Positions 1 to 6,908 of a stretch of DNA of 43,829 bases are shown here, piece by piece. The DNA comes from Candidatus Magasanikbacteria bacterium CG1_02_41_34. Its GTDB lineage: Bacteria; Patescibacteriota; Patescibacteriia; Magasanikbacterales; UBA922. Below the pieces are notes generated by a model that was given only the letters and a program-made list of their open reading frames with translations, searched no databases and was not told the origin of the DNA. The stretch's first letter is position 1. Each line of letters opens with the position of its first letter. Location of the stretch: assembly GCA_001871445.1 (NCBI GenBank), contig MNVD01000020.1, forward strand, positions 1-43,829, written 5' to 3'. The translations under genes were made by a program, and so were the position numbers.

Positions 1-5
1 CATAT

Positions 6-76
6 TCGGGGATCGTCTAATGGTAGGACTTCAGGTTCTGGTCCTGACTATCGGGGTTCGAATCCCTGTCCCCGAG
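6..76 (+). tRNA. tRNA-Gln (CUG anticodon)
   Basis: A full cloverleaf can be folded by eye. The acceptor stem TCGGGGA pairs with TCCCCGA, the D arm is GTC/GAC, the anticodon stem TCAGG/CCTGA encloses loop TTCTGGT with anticodon CTG at 38-40, and the T arm carries TTCGAAT. The first pair is U-A, as usual for tRNA-Gln. The discriminator is G at 76. The 3' CCA is not encoded, because CAA follows. Confidence 0.96.
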
Positions 77-117
77 CAAAAAATTTAGTGACCCTTTGGG
101 TCTGATTCGTCAAAAAT

Positions 118-573
118 ATGGAAATGGAAAATCTTCAGTACAGAATTGATAGCAAAATTCGTTATGCAAAAGTACACCTTGATGAATTAAAAGAAAAAGG
201 AGTACACACCAGAGATAATTTTGACAGAGCACATCAGGAATCATTTTCTCCTCCCCCTATGAACACAACACCACTCAATATAAAAATCCTCGGCACAGGA
301 TGCCCAAACTGTATCACCCTCGAACACAATACCAGACAAGCCGTCGCAGAACTCCAGCTCGACGCTGTAATCGACAAAATCACAGATATAGAATCCATCA
401 TGGGCTACGGCGTGATGAGTACGCCAGCACTCGTCGTGAATGAAGAAGTACAAAGCGCAGGGCGTGTATCAGACGTAGAAGAAATAAAAATAATGCTCAC
501 CGCAAAAAAACAAACAGAACAACCAGCAGACACGTCATCAGGAGATGCGTGCGGATGTTCCCATGCGTGCTAA
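118..573 (+). CDS. thioredoxin-like redox-active disulfide protein with an extra N-terminal segment
   Basis: 151 aa. Residues about 53-130 are a small thioredoxin fold of the redox-active disulfide protein 2 / Thioredoxin_3 type: a beta strand, then GTGCPNC with the CxxC pair, and the cis-proline loop STPALVV. The C-terminus carries another CGC...C cluster. Proteins of this family are usually about 80 aa and start near the ATG at 259. Here 47 extra in-frame codons precede it and read like a separate short protein (DSKIRYAKVHLDEL, FDRAHQESF) of a type I associate with Patescibacteria. Either this is a genuine fusion or translation starts at 259, which lacks a clear ribosome binding site. The 3' end overlaps the permease gene by 25 bases. 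Thioredoxin plus permease is a known gene pair. Confidence 0.8.
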   Translation: MEMENLQYRIDSKIRYAKVHLDELKEKGVHTRDNFDRAHQESFSPPPMNTTPLNIKILGTGCPNCITLEHNTRQAVAELQLDAVIDKITDIESIMGYGVMSTPALVVNEEVQSAGRVSDVEEIKIMLTAKKQTEQPADTSSGDACGCSHAC

Positions 574-1547
574 CTGTGGATATTTTTTATCCATTTGCCG
601 TTATCGCCACATGGCTCGTGGATGATGTCTTTCGTATTAGCAATGCCACACTTGCTGGGAGTGTCGATTTTTTTGTCTACGACACCCTCAAGATTTTTTT
701 CTTGATTCTCGTGATCACCCATATCATGAGTCTCCTCAGATATTATCTGCCAATAGAAAAACTGCGTGACTTTCTCACATCTCATCAACTCTACGGATTG
801 GATTATGTGTTGGCAACGATCTTTGGAGCTATCACACCATTTTGTTCCTGCTCCTCTATTCCCCTCTTCATCGGATTTGTGCAGGCACGCATTCCCCTTG
901 GCGTGACTTTTGCATTTCTCATTACGTCCCCACTCATAAACGAAGTCGCAATTGGATTGTTCATCGGATTGTTTGGATTGAAAATAACACTCCTCTACAT
1001 CACAGCTGGCATGGCGATCGGTGTCGTCGGTGGCTGGATCCTCGGAAAATTGCGCATGGAAAAATACGTCGCCGACTTTGTCTGGAAACTTCCCGAACAA
1101 AAAGAAAATATCATTGCACAGCAATCACGATCAAAAAAACAAATCGCACAAATCGTCTCAAAAGAAGCAATGAATATTACAAAAAAAATTGCACTATACA
1201 TTTTTGTCGGTGTTGGTATTGGCGCAGTGATTCACGGCTACGTCCCACAAGGATTTTTTGAAACGTATTTGCAAAAAGCGGGCATCTGGAGCGTGCCACT
1301 CGCCGTCATTCTCGCAGTTCCCCTGTACTCAAATGCCAGCGGTGTCATTCCTATCATCCAATCCCTAATTGCAAAAGGTGTACCCATCGGCACCGGCCTC
1401 GCCTTTATGATGGCCGTCGTCGTCCTCTCCCTCCCAGAAGCACTTATTTTGAAAAAAGTATTGAAGTGGCAACTCCTCGCGAGTTTTTTTGGTATTGTCA
1501 CGGTGGGGATTATTATTATTGGGTACCTTTTCAATGGAATTTTGTAG
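549..1547 (+). CDS. ArsP/UPF0718-family permease
   Basis: 332 aa polytopic membrane protein with about eight hydrophobic helices. The family signature is clear: TPFCSCSSIPLFIGFVQ followed by PLGVTFAFLITSPLINEVA, and a second half with PLYSNASGVIPI. Relatives (PF03773) include the organoarsenical efflux permease ArsP. Many others have no proven substrate, so the cargo here is unknown. The cysteine cluster CSCS may take part in metal or metalloid handling or exchange electrons with the thioredoxin-like protein encoded just upstream (inference). The GTG at 549 is the first start in frame. ATG 555 or GTG 567 are equally possible, since all lie inside the end of the preceding gene and translation is probably coupled. 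Confidence 0.88.
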   Translation: MRMFPCVLTVDIFYPFAVIATWLVDDVFRISNATLAGSVDFFVYDTLKIFFLILVITHIMSLLRYYLPIEKLRDFLTSHQLYGLDYVLATIFGAITPFCSCSSIPLFIGFVQARIPLGVTFAFLITSPLINEVAIGLFIGLFGLKITLLYITAGMAIGVVGGWILGKLRMEKYVADFVWKLPEQKENIIAQQSRSKKQIAQIVSKEAMNITKKIALYIFVGVGIGAVIHGYVPQGFFETYLQKAGIWSVPLAVILAVPLYSNASGVIPIIQSLIAKGVPIGTGLAFMMAVVVLSLPEALILKKVLKWQLLASFFGIVTVGIIIIGYLFNGIL

Positions 1548-1614
1548 TAAGGGCAATATTGGCTATGATTGATTTCAATTGCAATAGCCGTTTCTCCTTA
1601 TCAAAGGGGTTTTA

Positions 1615-1690
1615 AGGGGAAAGCTGTCTGAGCCTCACCGCTTGTCAATGAGTACTTTCTTAGTGACAACACAGGCGAGTTCTTTCCCCT
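1615..1690. repeat. long imperfect hairpin in the permease-folD gap
   Basis: Nested complementary segments form one long stem: AGGGGAAAG (1615-1623) with CTTTCCCCT (1682-1690), CTCACC with GGCGAG with one mismatch, and TTGTCA with TGACAA around a 16-base loop. A smaller hairpin, GGCTAT/ATAGCC, lies at 1561-1589. The AT-rich inverted repeat ACTTTTT/AAAAAGT follows around 1705-1725. I see no coding potential here. It could be a structured RNA or a palindromic repeat element. Confidence 0.5.
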
Positions 1691-1783
1691 AACACTTTTT
1701 GTTACTTTTTGGTGACAAAAAGTCAGGGAAGAAATACTATACGTTCTTTCATTAAAAATAACCCAAGGTATAGTAAATAAAAC

Positions 1784-1806
1784 ACCGCTACACCAAGCGG
1801 TTTTTT
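1784..1806 (+). terminator. rho-independent terminator before folD
   Basis: Stem ACCGCT (1784-1789) and AGCGGT (1796-1801), loop ACACCA, followed by six T. The A-rich left flank means it could also work on the minus strand. It separates the permease transcript from folD. Confidence 0.75.
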
Positions 1807-1807
1807 G

Positions 1808-1836
1808 TTTACTTTTAGAATATATTGTGATAGAAT
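1808..1836 (+). promoter_or_regulatory. folD promoter, nearly leaderless
   Basis: -35 TTTACT (1808-1813), 17-base spacer, -10 TAGAAT (1831-1836). The expected start of transcription, about 1843, is only three bases before the folD ATG at 1846, so the mRNA is probably leaderless. No Shine-Dalgarno is present. Confidence 0.65.
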
Positions 1837-1845
1837 GTCTGCATT

Positions 1846-2688
1846 ATGGCATTGATAGACGGAAAACAAATCGCAGCACATATCGCAGAAAAGACAAAAC
1901 AACGTGCTGAAAAACTTGCAAAAAACGGCCTCCAGCCAAAACTGGCCGTCCTTATTGTTGGCGATGACAAACCATCCCACATGTACGTAAAAACAAAAGG
2001 ACTCGCTGCAAAAAAGGCGGGTATTGCATTTTCTCTTACAGAACTCCCTGCGGATGCTACGAAAGAAGAGATCATCAATACAATCAATAAAATTCAGTCA
2101 GACAACACAGTTACCGGCCTCATCATCCAGCTTCCACTCCCAAACCGCGAATGGGAAAATGATGTGGTGAATAGTATCCGCCCAGACATCGATGTCGACT
2201 GTCTGACAGATACCAATCTCGGCAAACTTGTCGCAGAAACAAACACCATCGTGCCTCCAACTCCCGGCGCCGTCATGGATATTCTCGAATCGCTTGGCGT
2301 CGATCCTGCCGGCAAACGCGTGGTCATTGTCGGCACTGGCACACTCGTCGGCAAACCACTCGCGATCATGATGATGAATCAACTGGCGACAGTCGTCACG
2401 TGCAATATCAAAACAAAAAACACAAAAGATTTGTGCAAAGAAGCAGACATTCTGATTTCTGCCGTTGGAAAAAAACATCTCATCACAAAAGACATGGTAA
2501 AAAAAGGCGCGATCGTGATTGACGCTGGTGTTGATTTTGACAATGGTGAAATGTTTGGCGATGTCGATGTTGTGCGTGTGTCAAAACGCGCCTCATACGT
2601 CACTCCAACTCCTGGAGGTGTGGGGCCTCTGACGGTTGCGAGACTGCTTTCGAATACGATTATTCTGACTGAAAATAAAACTGATTAG
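1846..2688 (+). CDS. folD: FolD, bifunctional methylenetetrahydrofolate dehydrogenase/cyclohydrolase
   Basis: 280 aa, the usual length. It interconverts 5,10-methylene-, methenyl- and 10-formyl-tetrahydrofolate in the cytosol with NADP(H). Visible motifs: SHMYVKTK with the catalytic Tyr47 and Lys51, QLPLP at 95-99, VPPTPG around 137-141, the nucleotide-binding loop GTGTLVGKP at 163-171 (the more common GRS is replaced by GTG), and PTPGGVGPLT at 254-263. The usual DG dipeptide after the active-site aspartate is DC here (D118-C119), a modest deviation. Transcribed alone from the promoter directly upstream. Confidence 0.97.
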   Translation: MALIDGKQIAAHIAEKTKQRAEKLAKNGLQPKLAVLIVGDDKPSHMYVKTKGLAAKKAGIAFSLTELPADATKEEIINTINKIQSDNTVTGLIIQLPLPNREWENDVVNSIRPDIDVDCLTDTNLGKLVAETNTIVPPTPGAVMDILESLGVDPAGKRVVIVGTGTLVGKPLAIMMMNQLATVVTCNIKTKNTKDLCKEADILISAVGKKHLITKDMVKKGAIVIDAGVDFDNGEMFGDVDVVRVSKRASYVTPTPGGVGPLTVARLLSNTIILTENKTD

Positions 2689-2800
2689 CACGTTCCCTTC
2701 CTTACTAAGGAGGGGTCAGGGGAGGTTATCGCAAGGCGAAGTTCATTGCTAACACGCTACCCCTCCCTGTCCCTCCCCTTATAAAGGGGAGGGGACGTGC
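2688..2800. repeat. G/C-run inverted repeat between folD and the EamA transporter
   Basis: GCACGT at 2688-2693 pairs with ACGTGC at 2795-2800, and both arms contain a smaller palindrome (CCTT..AAGG type with runs of G or C). The whole can fold into a two-lobed hairpin ending just before a T-rich tract. It resembles REP-like intergenic palindromes. It may also end the folD transcript. Confidence 0.55.
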
Positions 2801-2813
2801 TTCAACTTTTTTT

Positions 2814-3692
2814 ATGCACAAAGAACGCACCAGCGAGCTTTTCATCTTTTCTGAAGCATTTTTGTGGGCATTTTATCCGATTGTTTCAAGTATTTTGGTA
2901 CTCGCATTTTCTCCTGTGTTTGCACTTGCCGTGAGCACACTCGCCGCAGCAGTATTCTTTGGTACGGTCGTCGCTCTACAAAAAAGGTGGCATGAGCTCT
3001 TTATCAAACAGGCCTGGAAATATCTGATTCCGATGATACTCCTCATGGGCATCCTTTTGTACGGACTATTGTTTTTTTCATTGCAATATACCACGCCTGG
3101 CAATGTGAGTATTATCTCCCTGATGGAAGTATTTTTTACCATGGTGTTGCTCGGGGCAGTGACCAAGCATGAAACACTGTCGCGCGTGACCATCATTGGT
3201 GGCGCGCTGATGGTCATCGGAGCATTTTTTGTTATTTTCCAAGGATCACTCAAACCAAATCCTGGTGACATGCTGGTACTCTTGGCCATGGCAGTGCCAC
3301 CATTTGGCAATTTGATGACAAAAAAAGTGCGAAGCTATATGTCTGCAGCCACGCTCATGTTTGCTAGAAGTACGATTGCAGGAATATTTTTACTTTTTCT
3401 TGCCTGGGTACTGGGAGATATACCAAACACAATGCCATCGTGGGGAATGATCGGGCTTATCGCTCTGAATGGATTTGTGCTTCTTGGTTTTTCAAAAATA
3501 CTGTGGATTGAAGGCATCCACCGCATCCAAATTTCTAAAGCAATTTCTCTTTCATCGATAAACCCCGCTATCACACTTTTCTTTGCGTTTGTTATTTTGC
3601 ATCAAAGACCAACACTGTTTCAGGTTCTCGGTCTCGTGCCAATCATGGCAGGTGTCTGGCTTTTGACAAGACGAAATCTCGTAACTGAATAG
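2814..3692 (+). CDS. EamA/DMT-superfamily transporter
   Basis: 292 aa with ten predicted transmembrane helices in two five-helix repeats, typical of drug/metabolite transporters of the EamA family. Characteristic elements are GNVSIISLMEVFFTMVLLGAV in the third to fourth helix, GGALMVIGAFFV, and the second-repeat counterpart SSINPAITLFFAFVILHQRPT. The substrate cannot be told from sequence, and the family covers amino acids, nucleotide sugars and metabolites. The ATG at 2814 has no Shine-Dalgarno. The gene is monocistronic between an inverted repeat and a strong terminator. Confidence 0.88.
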   Translation: MHKERTSELFIFSEAFLWAFYPIVSSILVLAFSPVFALAVSTLAAAVFFGTVVALQKRWHELFIKQAWKYLIPMILLMGILLYGLLFFSLQYTTPGNVSIISLMEVFFTMVLLGAVTKHETLSRVTIIGGALMVIGAFFVIFQGSLKPNPGDMLVLLAMAVPPFGNLMTKKVRSYMSAATLMFARSTIAGIFLLFLAWVLGDIPNTMPSWGMIGLIALNGFVLLGFSKILWIEGIHRIQISKAISLSSINPAITLFFAFVILHQRPTLFQVLGLVPIMAGVWLLTRRNLVTE

Positions 3693-3713
3693 AAGAATGA
3701 TGTTGACCAAAAC

Positions 3714-3746
3714 AAAAACGTTCTTCATCACGAAGAACGTTTTTTT
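3714..3746. terminator. bidirectional rho-independent terminator
   Basis: A 13-base stem, AAAAACGTTCTTC with GAAGAACGTTTTT, closes loop ATCAC and ends in a T-run. The A-rich left side makes it symmetric. It ends the EamA gene on the plus strand and backs up the minus-strand lipoprotein gene. Confidence 0.88.
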
Positions 3747-3800
3747 ATTCCTGAACAATGTTCCTTTATTTTTTTGAAGAAAAGAAACACTCTTTGGAAA

Positions 3801-3833
3801 GCGGCGCGAGGTCTTGGTGAGATCTCGCGCCGC
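3801..3833 (-). terminator. GC-rich hairpin after the lipoprotein gene
   Basis: GCGGCGCGAGGTC pairs with GATCTCGCGCCGC (one G-T pair) around a 7-base loop, 20 bases past the minus-strand stop codon at 3853. Only a short T-run follows on the minus strand. Termination is probably shared with the hairpin at 3714-3746. Confidence 0.65.
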
Positions 3834-3852
3834 GGGTTGGGGTTGCTTGTTG

Positions 3853-4731
3853 CTACGGCGATAGACACTGCGCAGTGTCCAACGGCTCGCTGACGCAGCC
3901 ACCGCTCGCCGGGTCACAATAGTCGTTGGTGCAGTCCTTGCCGTCGTCGCAGTTCACCCACAAGGCGGTGTTGCATCCGCCGTTAAAGCAGACGCTGTTG
4001 AGCGTGCAGACGTTGTCGTCCTCGCACGGCGTGCCGTCCTCGACATCGACCTCGTCGCACCAGTGGTCGACGATCTCCGCCGAGACAACGCACTGCTGGT
4101 CATGCCCATGACGCGGGCAAACCACGAGGGAACAGATCGTTCCCTCCCAGCAATAGTCGTAGTTATGGCAGTCATCGTCGCTCTTACAGAAGTGCGGATG
4201 ACATTCACGTGTCTCGAGGTCGCATAGGGCTCCCTCACCACACTCCTCGTGCGACTGGCACGGGTTTGCGCAGATCGGGTAGCCGAGGTCAACCCCAGTC
4301 GCTGGGTCGGCACCAAACTGGTTGCAGTACTGCCCTGTGCCACACTCGCCAGCGTCGTTGCAACACTGCACACCCAGATCGAAGTCATCGACGACCGGAT
4401 GCGCGCACTTGTTGTGCTCGACGTCGCAGACGTCGAAAGTACACGCGTTGTTGTCGTTGCAATCCTCGCTCTGCGTCTCCTTGCTGCAGACGAAGGGCGC
4501 GACGACCACCGCGGTGTCAGTCTGCACAGCAGTATCGGTGGACGAGATGTCCTCCTCCACCACGGCGGTGTCGATGCCGACGGTCGGCGTGGTGTCGTGC
4601 TCGACGACCACGTCGGGCTGTGACTCGACGGTGTCCTGCTGCGTGAAGCCGGTCGGCGGCTCGAAGCTGCCGAGGCAGCCGGCGAAAACGAAAAAAACAG
4701 TCAGGGCGGTGGTGGTGATCCGGTACTTCAT
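3853..4731 (-). CDS. cysteine-rich surface lipoprotein
   Basis: 292 aa. It has an N-terminal signal with lipobox FAGC (Cys19), so it is predicted to be a lipid-anchored surface protein. An Asp/Thr/Val-rich spacer (about 25-80) is followed by a region dense in cysteines, with repeats such as CNDNNACTFDVCD, CEDDNVCTLNSVC and CDDGKDCTNDYCD. These resemble disulfide-rich repeats common in Myxococcota secreted proteins (family knowledge, not a search result). Function unknown. The gene is GC-rich with G/C-ending codons, unlike its AT-rich neighbours, and has a strong Shine-Dalgarno (GGGAGGAG) before the ATG. Base composition and repeat type suggest horizontal origin. Confidence 0.8.
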   Translation of the reverse strand: MKYRITTTALTVFFVFAGCLGSFEPPTGFTQQDTVESQPDVVVEHDTTPTVGIDTAVVEEDISSTDTAVQTDTAVVVAPFVCSKETQSEDCNDNNACTFDVCDVEHNKCAHPVVDDFDLGVQCCNDAGECGTGQYCNQFGADPATGVDLGYPICANPCQSHEECGEGALCDLETRECHPHFCKSDDDCHNYDYCWEGTICSLVVCPRHGHDQQCVVSAEIVDHWCDEVDVEDGTPCEDDNVCTLNSVCFNGGCNTALWVNCDDGKDCTNDYCDPASGGCVSEPLDTAQCLSP

Positions 4732-4743
4732 GGTGCTTCTCCT

Positions 4744-4758
4744 CCCGATTCAATCGGG
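4744..4758 (-). promoter_or_regulatory. palindrome abutting the lipoprotein Shine-Dalgarno
   Basis: On the minus strand CCCGATTGAATCGGG is a perfect 7-base inverted repeat around one G. Its last GGG is the start of the GGGAGGAG ribosome binding site. Folding would partly hide the site, so a translational control hairpin is possible. Confidence 0.45.
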
Positions 4759-4822
4759 AAAAAGTTCTCGTAGACGCTGACCAACATGGTCTGCGTCTCA
4801 ATGTCTCACCCGCACCCGTAGC

Positions 4823-4887
4823 TTCTAGCTATGGGAACAAATATGTCCTTATATTGGCTAAGAACACATCAATTCCCAAAGCTAGAA
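4823..4887 (-). promoter_or_regulatory. structured 5' leader of the lipoprotein gene
   Basis: Two 15-base arms, TTCTAGCTATGGGAA and TTCCCAAAGCTAGAA, are complementary except at one position and are 35 bases apart. They lie in the roughly 180-base leader between the predicted promoter (4919-4947) and the start codon (4731). A regulatory RNA element is possible. Confidence 0.4.
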
Positions 4888-4918
4888 CACAAGCAAATTG
4901 TCAAAGAACGAACACGTA

Positions 4919-4947
4919 TCCATATCATATTCCCATAATTTTGTCAA
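4919..4947 (-). promoter_or_regulatory. predicted promoter of the lipoprotein gene
   Basis: On the minus strand: TTGACA (4942-4947), 17-base spacer, TATGGA (4919-4924). The spacing is ideal and the -35 perfect. The -10 is close to consensus and similar to the promoter of the GC-rich gene at 35129-35566. Confidence 0.5.
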
Positions 4948-5052
4948 GTTTCTCCTAGATATAGCATACTACGTATTTATTATACCTTCAAGGCATGATT
5001 TTGGTGGTTTGTCAAGGGGAAGTCCTCTTCGCGTGGAAAGACTAAAGATTGG

Positions 5053-5257
5053 CGTCCACCTTACGGTGGACGAAGATTGAAGATTGAATTGAAACAAGTC
5101 TTTCTACATTACCGCGGCATTAATTGCTCAACGAAAATTAGAAGAACTCGCAGATACTGATGCGCAAGAAGATATCGGCTATAAAAAAGCATCCTAAAAT
5201 TTCCTAGTCTTCAATCTTTTTTTTTGCGTAGCAAAAAAAGTAATCTTCAATCTTTCA
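5053..5257. repeat. hairpin and inverted 7-mer (GAAGATT) repeats
   Basis: CGTCCACC/GGTGGACG (5053-5072) forms a perfect 8-base hairpin. Tandem GAAGATT units follow at 5072-5085, and their inverted counterparts AATCTTC and AATCTTT lie at 5242-5255. A T-rich/A-rich hairpin (TTTTTTTTGC/GCAAAAAAA) is near 5217-5239. The two arms bracket a short remnant of coding sequence. Confidence 0.55.
5096..5197 (+). pseudogene. orphan coding fragment
   Basis: A 33-codon stretch ending in TAA reads as a plausible protein C-terminus (FYITAALIAQRKLEELAD, then a Lys/Ala tail). There is no start codon, and an in-frame TGA lies two codons upstream at 5090-5092. I do not recognise the parent protein. It lies between inverted GAAGATT repeats, so it may be a gene tail left by a rearrangement. 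Confidence 0.3.
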
Positions 5258-5278
5258 TAGTAAAAAAGAACAACGTCT

Positions 5279-6355
5279 TTACACGCTATTCTTTTTTACA
5301 TGCTCCTCCAGCCGCTTCAAAATATCTTCCAACTCTTCCACCGAATGAATCCTCACCAATTCACTACGAAATTCTTTTATCCTGGGAATCTCCATTCCTA
5401 ATTTATTGCTCTTGAAATACCATGACAAATGTTTTCGGAATGTCACGATAGATTTTTTTTTCAATTCTTCCTCTGTCACACCAACTACGGCATGTTTCTT
5501 CGCCATCGCCTTCAATTTGGCACTATTCTCAACGTGTAATGTTGCGTGTTCGAGAATTACTTGTATCTTTTCATGCAAAGGAATCTGTACTGAAACGAGA
5601 TCCTTCGACTGTCGCTCAGGATGACGCAGTCGAAGCGCTGCGTCAAAAAACCACGGATTCCCAAGTGCCCCGCGCGCAATCAAGACACCGTCAGCTCCAG
5701 TTTGTTCTATAGCATCCCACACTTGATGCGGCTCGTGGATATCACCATTTGCAAGAAGCGGAACTGTGGCGATTTCTTTTGCCTGACGAATGCGTTCCCA
5801 ATCTGACACGCCGCTGTACCCTTGCGCCTTTGTACGACCATGAATGGTGATAAGATCAGCTCCTGCTTCTTCAAGCACAGGAATGAAGGTTTTGAATCCA
5901 TCAGGATCATCCCACCCAAGCCGAATTTTCACAGACAGAGGTGTCTCCCCTATTGCCTTTTTCATCTCACGAATAATCTTCGCTGCAAGCGGTGGCTCTT
6001 TCATGAGTGCGGCGCCATTAAAATTGCTGGTAATCTTATACACAGGGCATCCCATGTTGATATCTATTCCTTCTGGTCCTGCATGCTGCATGACAATCTC
6101 AGCAGCTCTCGCCATAGTGGCAGGATCTGCCCCAAAAATCTGTTGCACAATAGGTCGCTCGGCATCGACAAAATCTATCATGCCAAGTGTTTTTTCATTA
6201 TCACGAACCAAGGCCTCCGCAGAAACCATTTCTCGAAATACAATATCCGCCCCACCAATTTTTCTGACAATCTGACAAAATGCAGAGTCTGTCATGTCAG
6301 CCATTGGTGAGAGAGCAAGGATTTTCCCTTTTTTCAATGTATCTTGTACCCACAT
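5279..6355 (-). CDS. dus: tRNA-dihydrouridine synthase
   Basis: 358 aa FMN-dependent TIM-barrel enzyme that reduces specific uridines of tRNA. Seen in order: SPMADMTD at 16-23, INMGCPV with the catalytic Cys103, KIRLGWDD with Lys143, the IHGRTK box with His172, NGDI around 203-206, and the phosphate-binding RGALGNPWFF at 228-237. The helical tRNA-binding domain follows. The linker between the domains (about 241-255) is encoded by a palindromic repeat inserted in-frame. Length is in the DusB range; the exact subfamily is uncertain. The ATG at 6355 gives a standard N-terminus. A degenerate second copy of the first 20 codons lies just upstream. Confidence 0.95.
   Translation of the reverse strand: MWVQDTLKKGKILALSPMADMTDSAFCQIVRKIGGADIVFREMVSAEALVRDNEKTLGMIDFVDAERPIVQQIFGADPATMARAAEIVMQHAGPEGIDINMGCPVYKITSNFNGAALMKEPPLAAKIIREMKKAIGETPLSVKIRLGWDDPDGFKTFIPVLEEAGADLITIHGRTKAQGYSGVSDWERIRQAKEIATVPLLANGDIHEPHQVWDAIEQTGADGVLIARGALGNPWFFDAALRLRHPERQSKDLVSVQIPLHEKIQVILEHATLHVENSAKLKAMAKKHAVVGVTEEELKKKSIVTFRKHLSWYFKSNKLGMEIPRIKEFRSELVRIHSVEELEDILKRLEEHVKKNSV
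5603..5635. repeat. palindromic repeat inside dus
   Basis: CTTCGACTG (5603-5611) and CAGTCGAAG (5627-5635) form a perfect 9-base stem with a 15-base loop containing CTCAGGATGA. This matches the widespread intergenic palindrome type TCATCCTGAGCG...TCGAAGGA. Here it is read in-frame as LRHPERQSKDL in the linker of Dus. Confidence 0.75.
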
Positions 6356-6530
6356 ATGATTTATTGAGTCTCGCCCCGCATTGACCGAGCCAAAGCGAGG
6401 TCTAGTGCGGGGTCAGCCATGGGTGATAATGCCAATATCTTATTTTTTTTCAATGTATCGTGTATCCACATAAAGGTAATCTTGACTTGCCCTGCACTGA
6501 CCGACTGAAAGGAGGTCTAGTGCGGGGCCC
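6298..6530. repeat. tandem duplication covering the dus 5' end
   Basis: Two diverged copies of about 115 bases (6298-6414 and 6413-6530). Each holds, read on the minus strand, a hairpin of type CCCCGCACTAGACC...GGTCA.TGCGGGG and the first 20 codons of dus. The outer copy would begin MWIHDTLKKNKILALSPMAD, then runs into the hairpin. It is a decayed duplicate of the start of dus. Confidence 0.75.
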
Positions 6531-6551
6531 AGATAGTTCGCAGACTATAGC

Positions 6552-6679
6552 AAAAAAAGAAGAACATTTCAATCCCGACTGAGTCGAGATACGTAAATGT
6601 TCTACTACAGAGTTGAAATTGGTAGACATTGTAGTACAAAAAAGGTTACCGAAACCTAGCATGTAGATACAACATGTTC
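6552..6679 (-). ncRNA. candidate small RNA
   Basis: On the minus strand a TATAAT box (rc at 6686-6691) is followed by about 128 bases with no convincing ORF. This segment holds a 7-base stem TACTACA/TGTAGTA (6603-6609, 6630-6636) and a terminator-like hairpin AGAACATTT/AAATGTTCT with a T-run (6552-6603). No good -35 is visible. The terminator closely resembles the one at 8043-8094. Confidence 0.35.
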
Positions 6680-6783
6680 TTGCTTATTATATGCCCGTAT
6701 GCTAGTGTTCTTTTAGTCATGCAGGGTATTCCAAAAATATTTGGATCCCCAATTGACACCAACATCCGCATATTGAGGGCACA

Positions 6784-6840
6784 ATGAGTAAGGAAGGAAG
6801 CGGCAACAGCGGCGGCCCCAAGACCGGACAGCGGCGCTAG
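6784..6840 (+). CDS. 18-residue basic peptide ORF
   Basis: ATG to TAG, 18 codons, product MSKEGSGNSGGPKTGQRR. The codons are GC-rich (GGC, AAC, CGG) in an AT-rich surrounding, and GAGGG five bases upstream could be a Shine-Dalgarno. A strong hairpin follows at 6865-6896, then the M16-like protease gene. It may be a small exported or signalling peptide, a leader peptide for attenuation, or a chance ORF. The codon bias, ribosome binding site and terminator favour a real gene. Confidence 0.45.
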   Translation: MSKEGSGNSGGPKTGQRR

Positions 6841-6864
6841 CGAGCATCCCACTCGCACAACAAC

Positions 6865-6896
6865 AGAAGGAGCGGTGTTTCGACATCGCTCCTTCT
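6865..6896 (+). terminator. hairpin between the peptide ORF and the M16-like gene
   Basis: GAAGGAGCG pairs with CGCTCCTTC, extended by GTG/CAT, around a TTTCGA loop. Only TTC follows, so it is a strong stem with a poor T-run. It may act as a terminator, an attenuator or an mRNA end-stabiliser. The next start codon is 13 bases away. Confidence 0.6.
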
Positions 6897-6908
6897 TCAA
6901 CTTACTAT

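Noticed and set aside
842-1261. 139-codon plus-strand ORF inside the permease gene
   Set aside because: A shadow frame of the permease; its sequence is His/Cys/Trp/Arg-rich noise.
4209-4780. Long plus-strand ORFs opposite the cysteine-rich lipoprotein
   Set aside because: Arg/Ser/Cys-rich shadow frames caused by the GC-rich codons of the real minus-strand gene.
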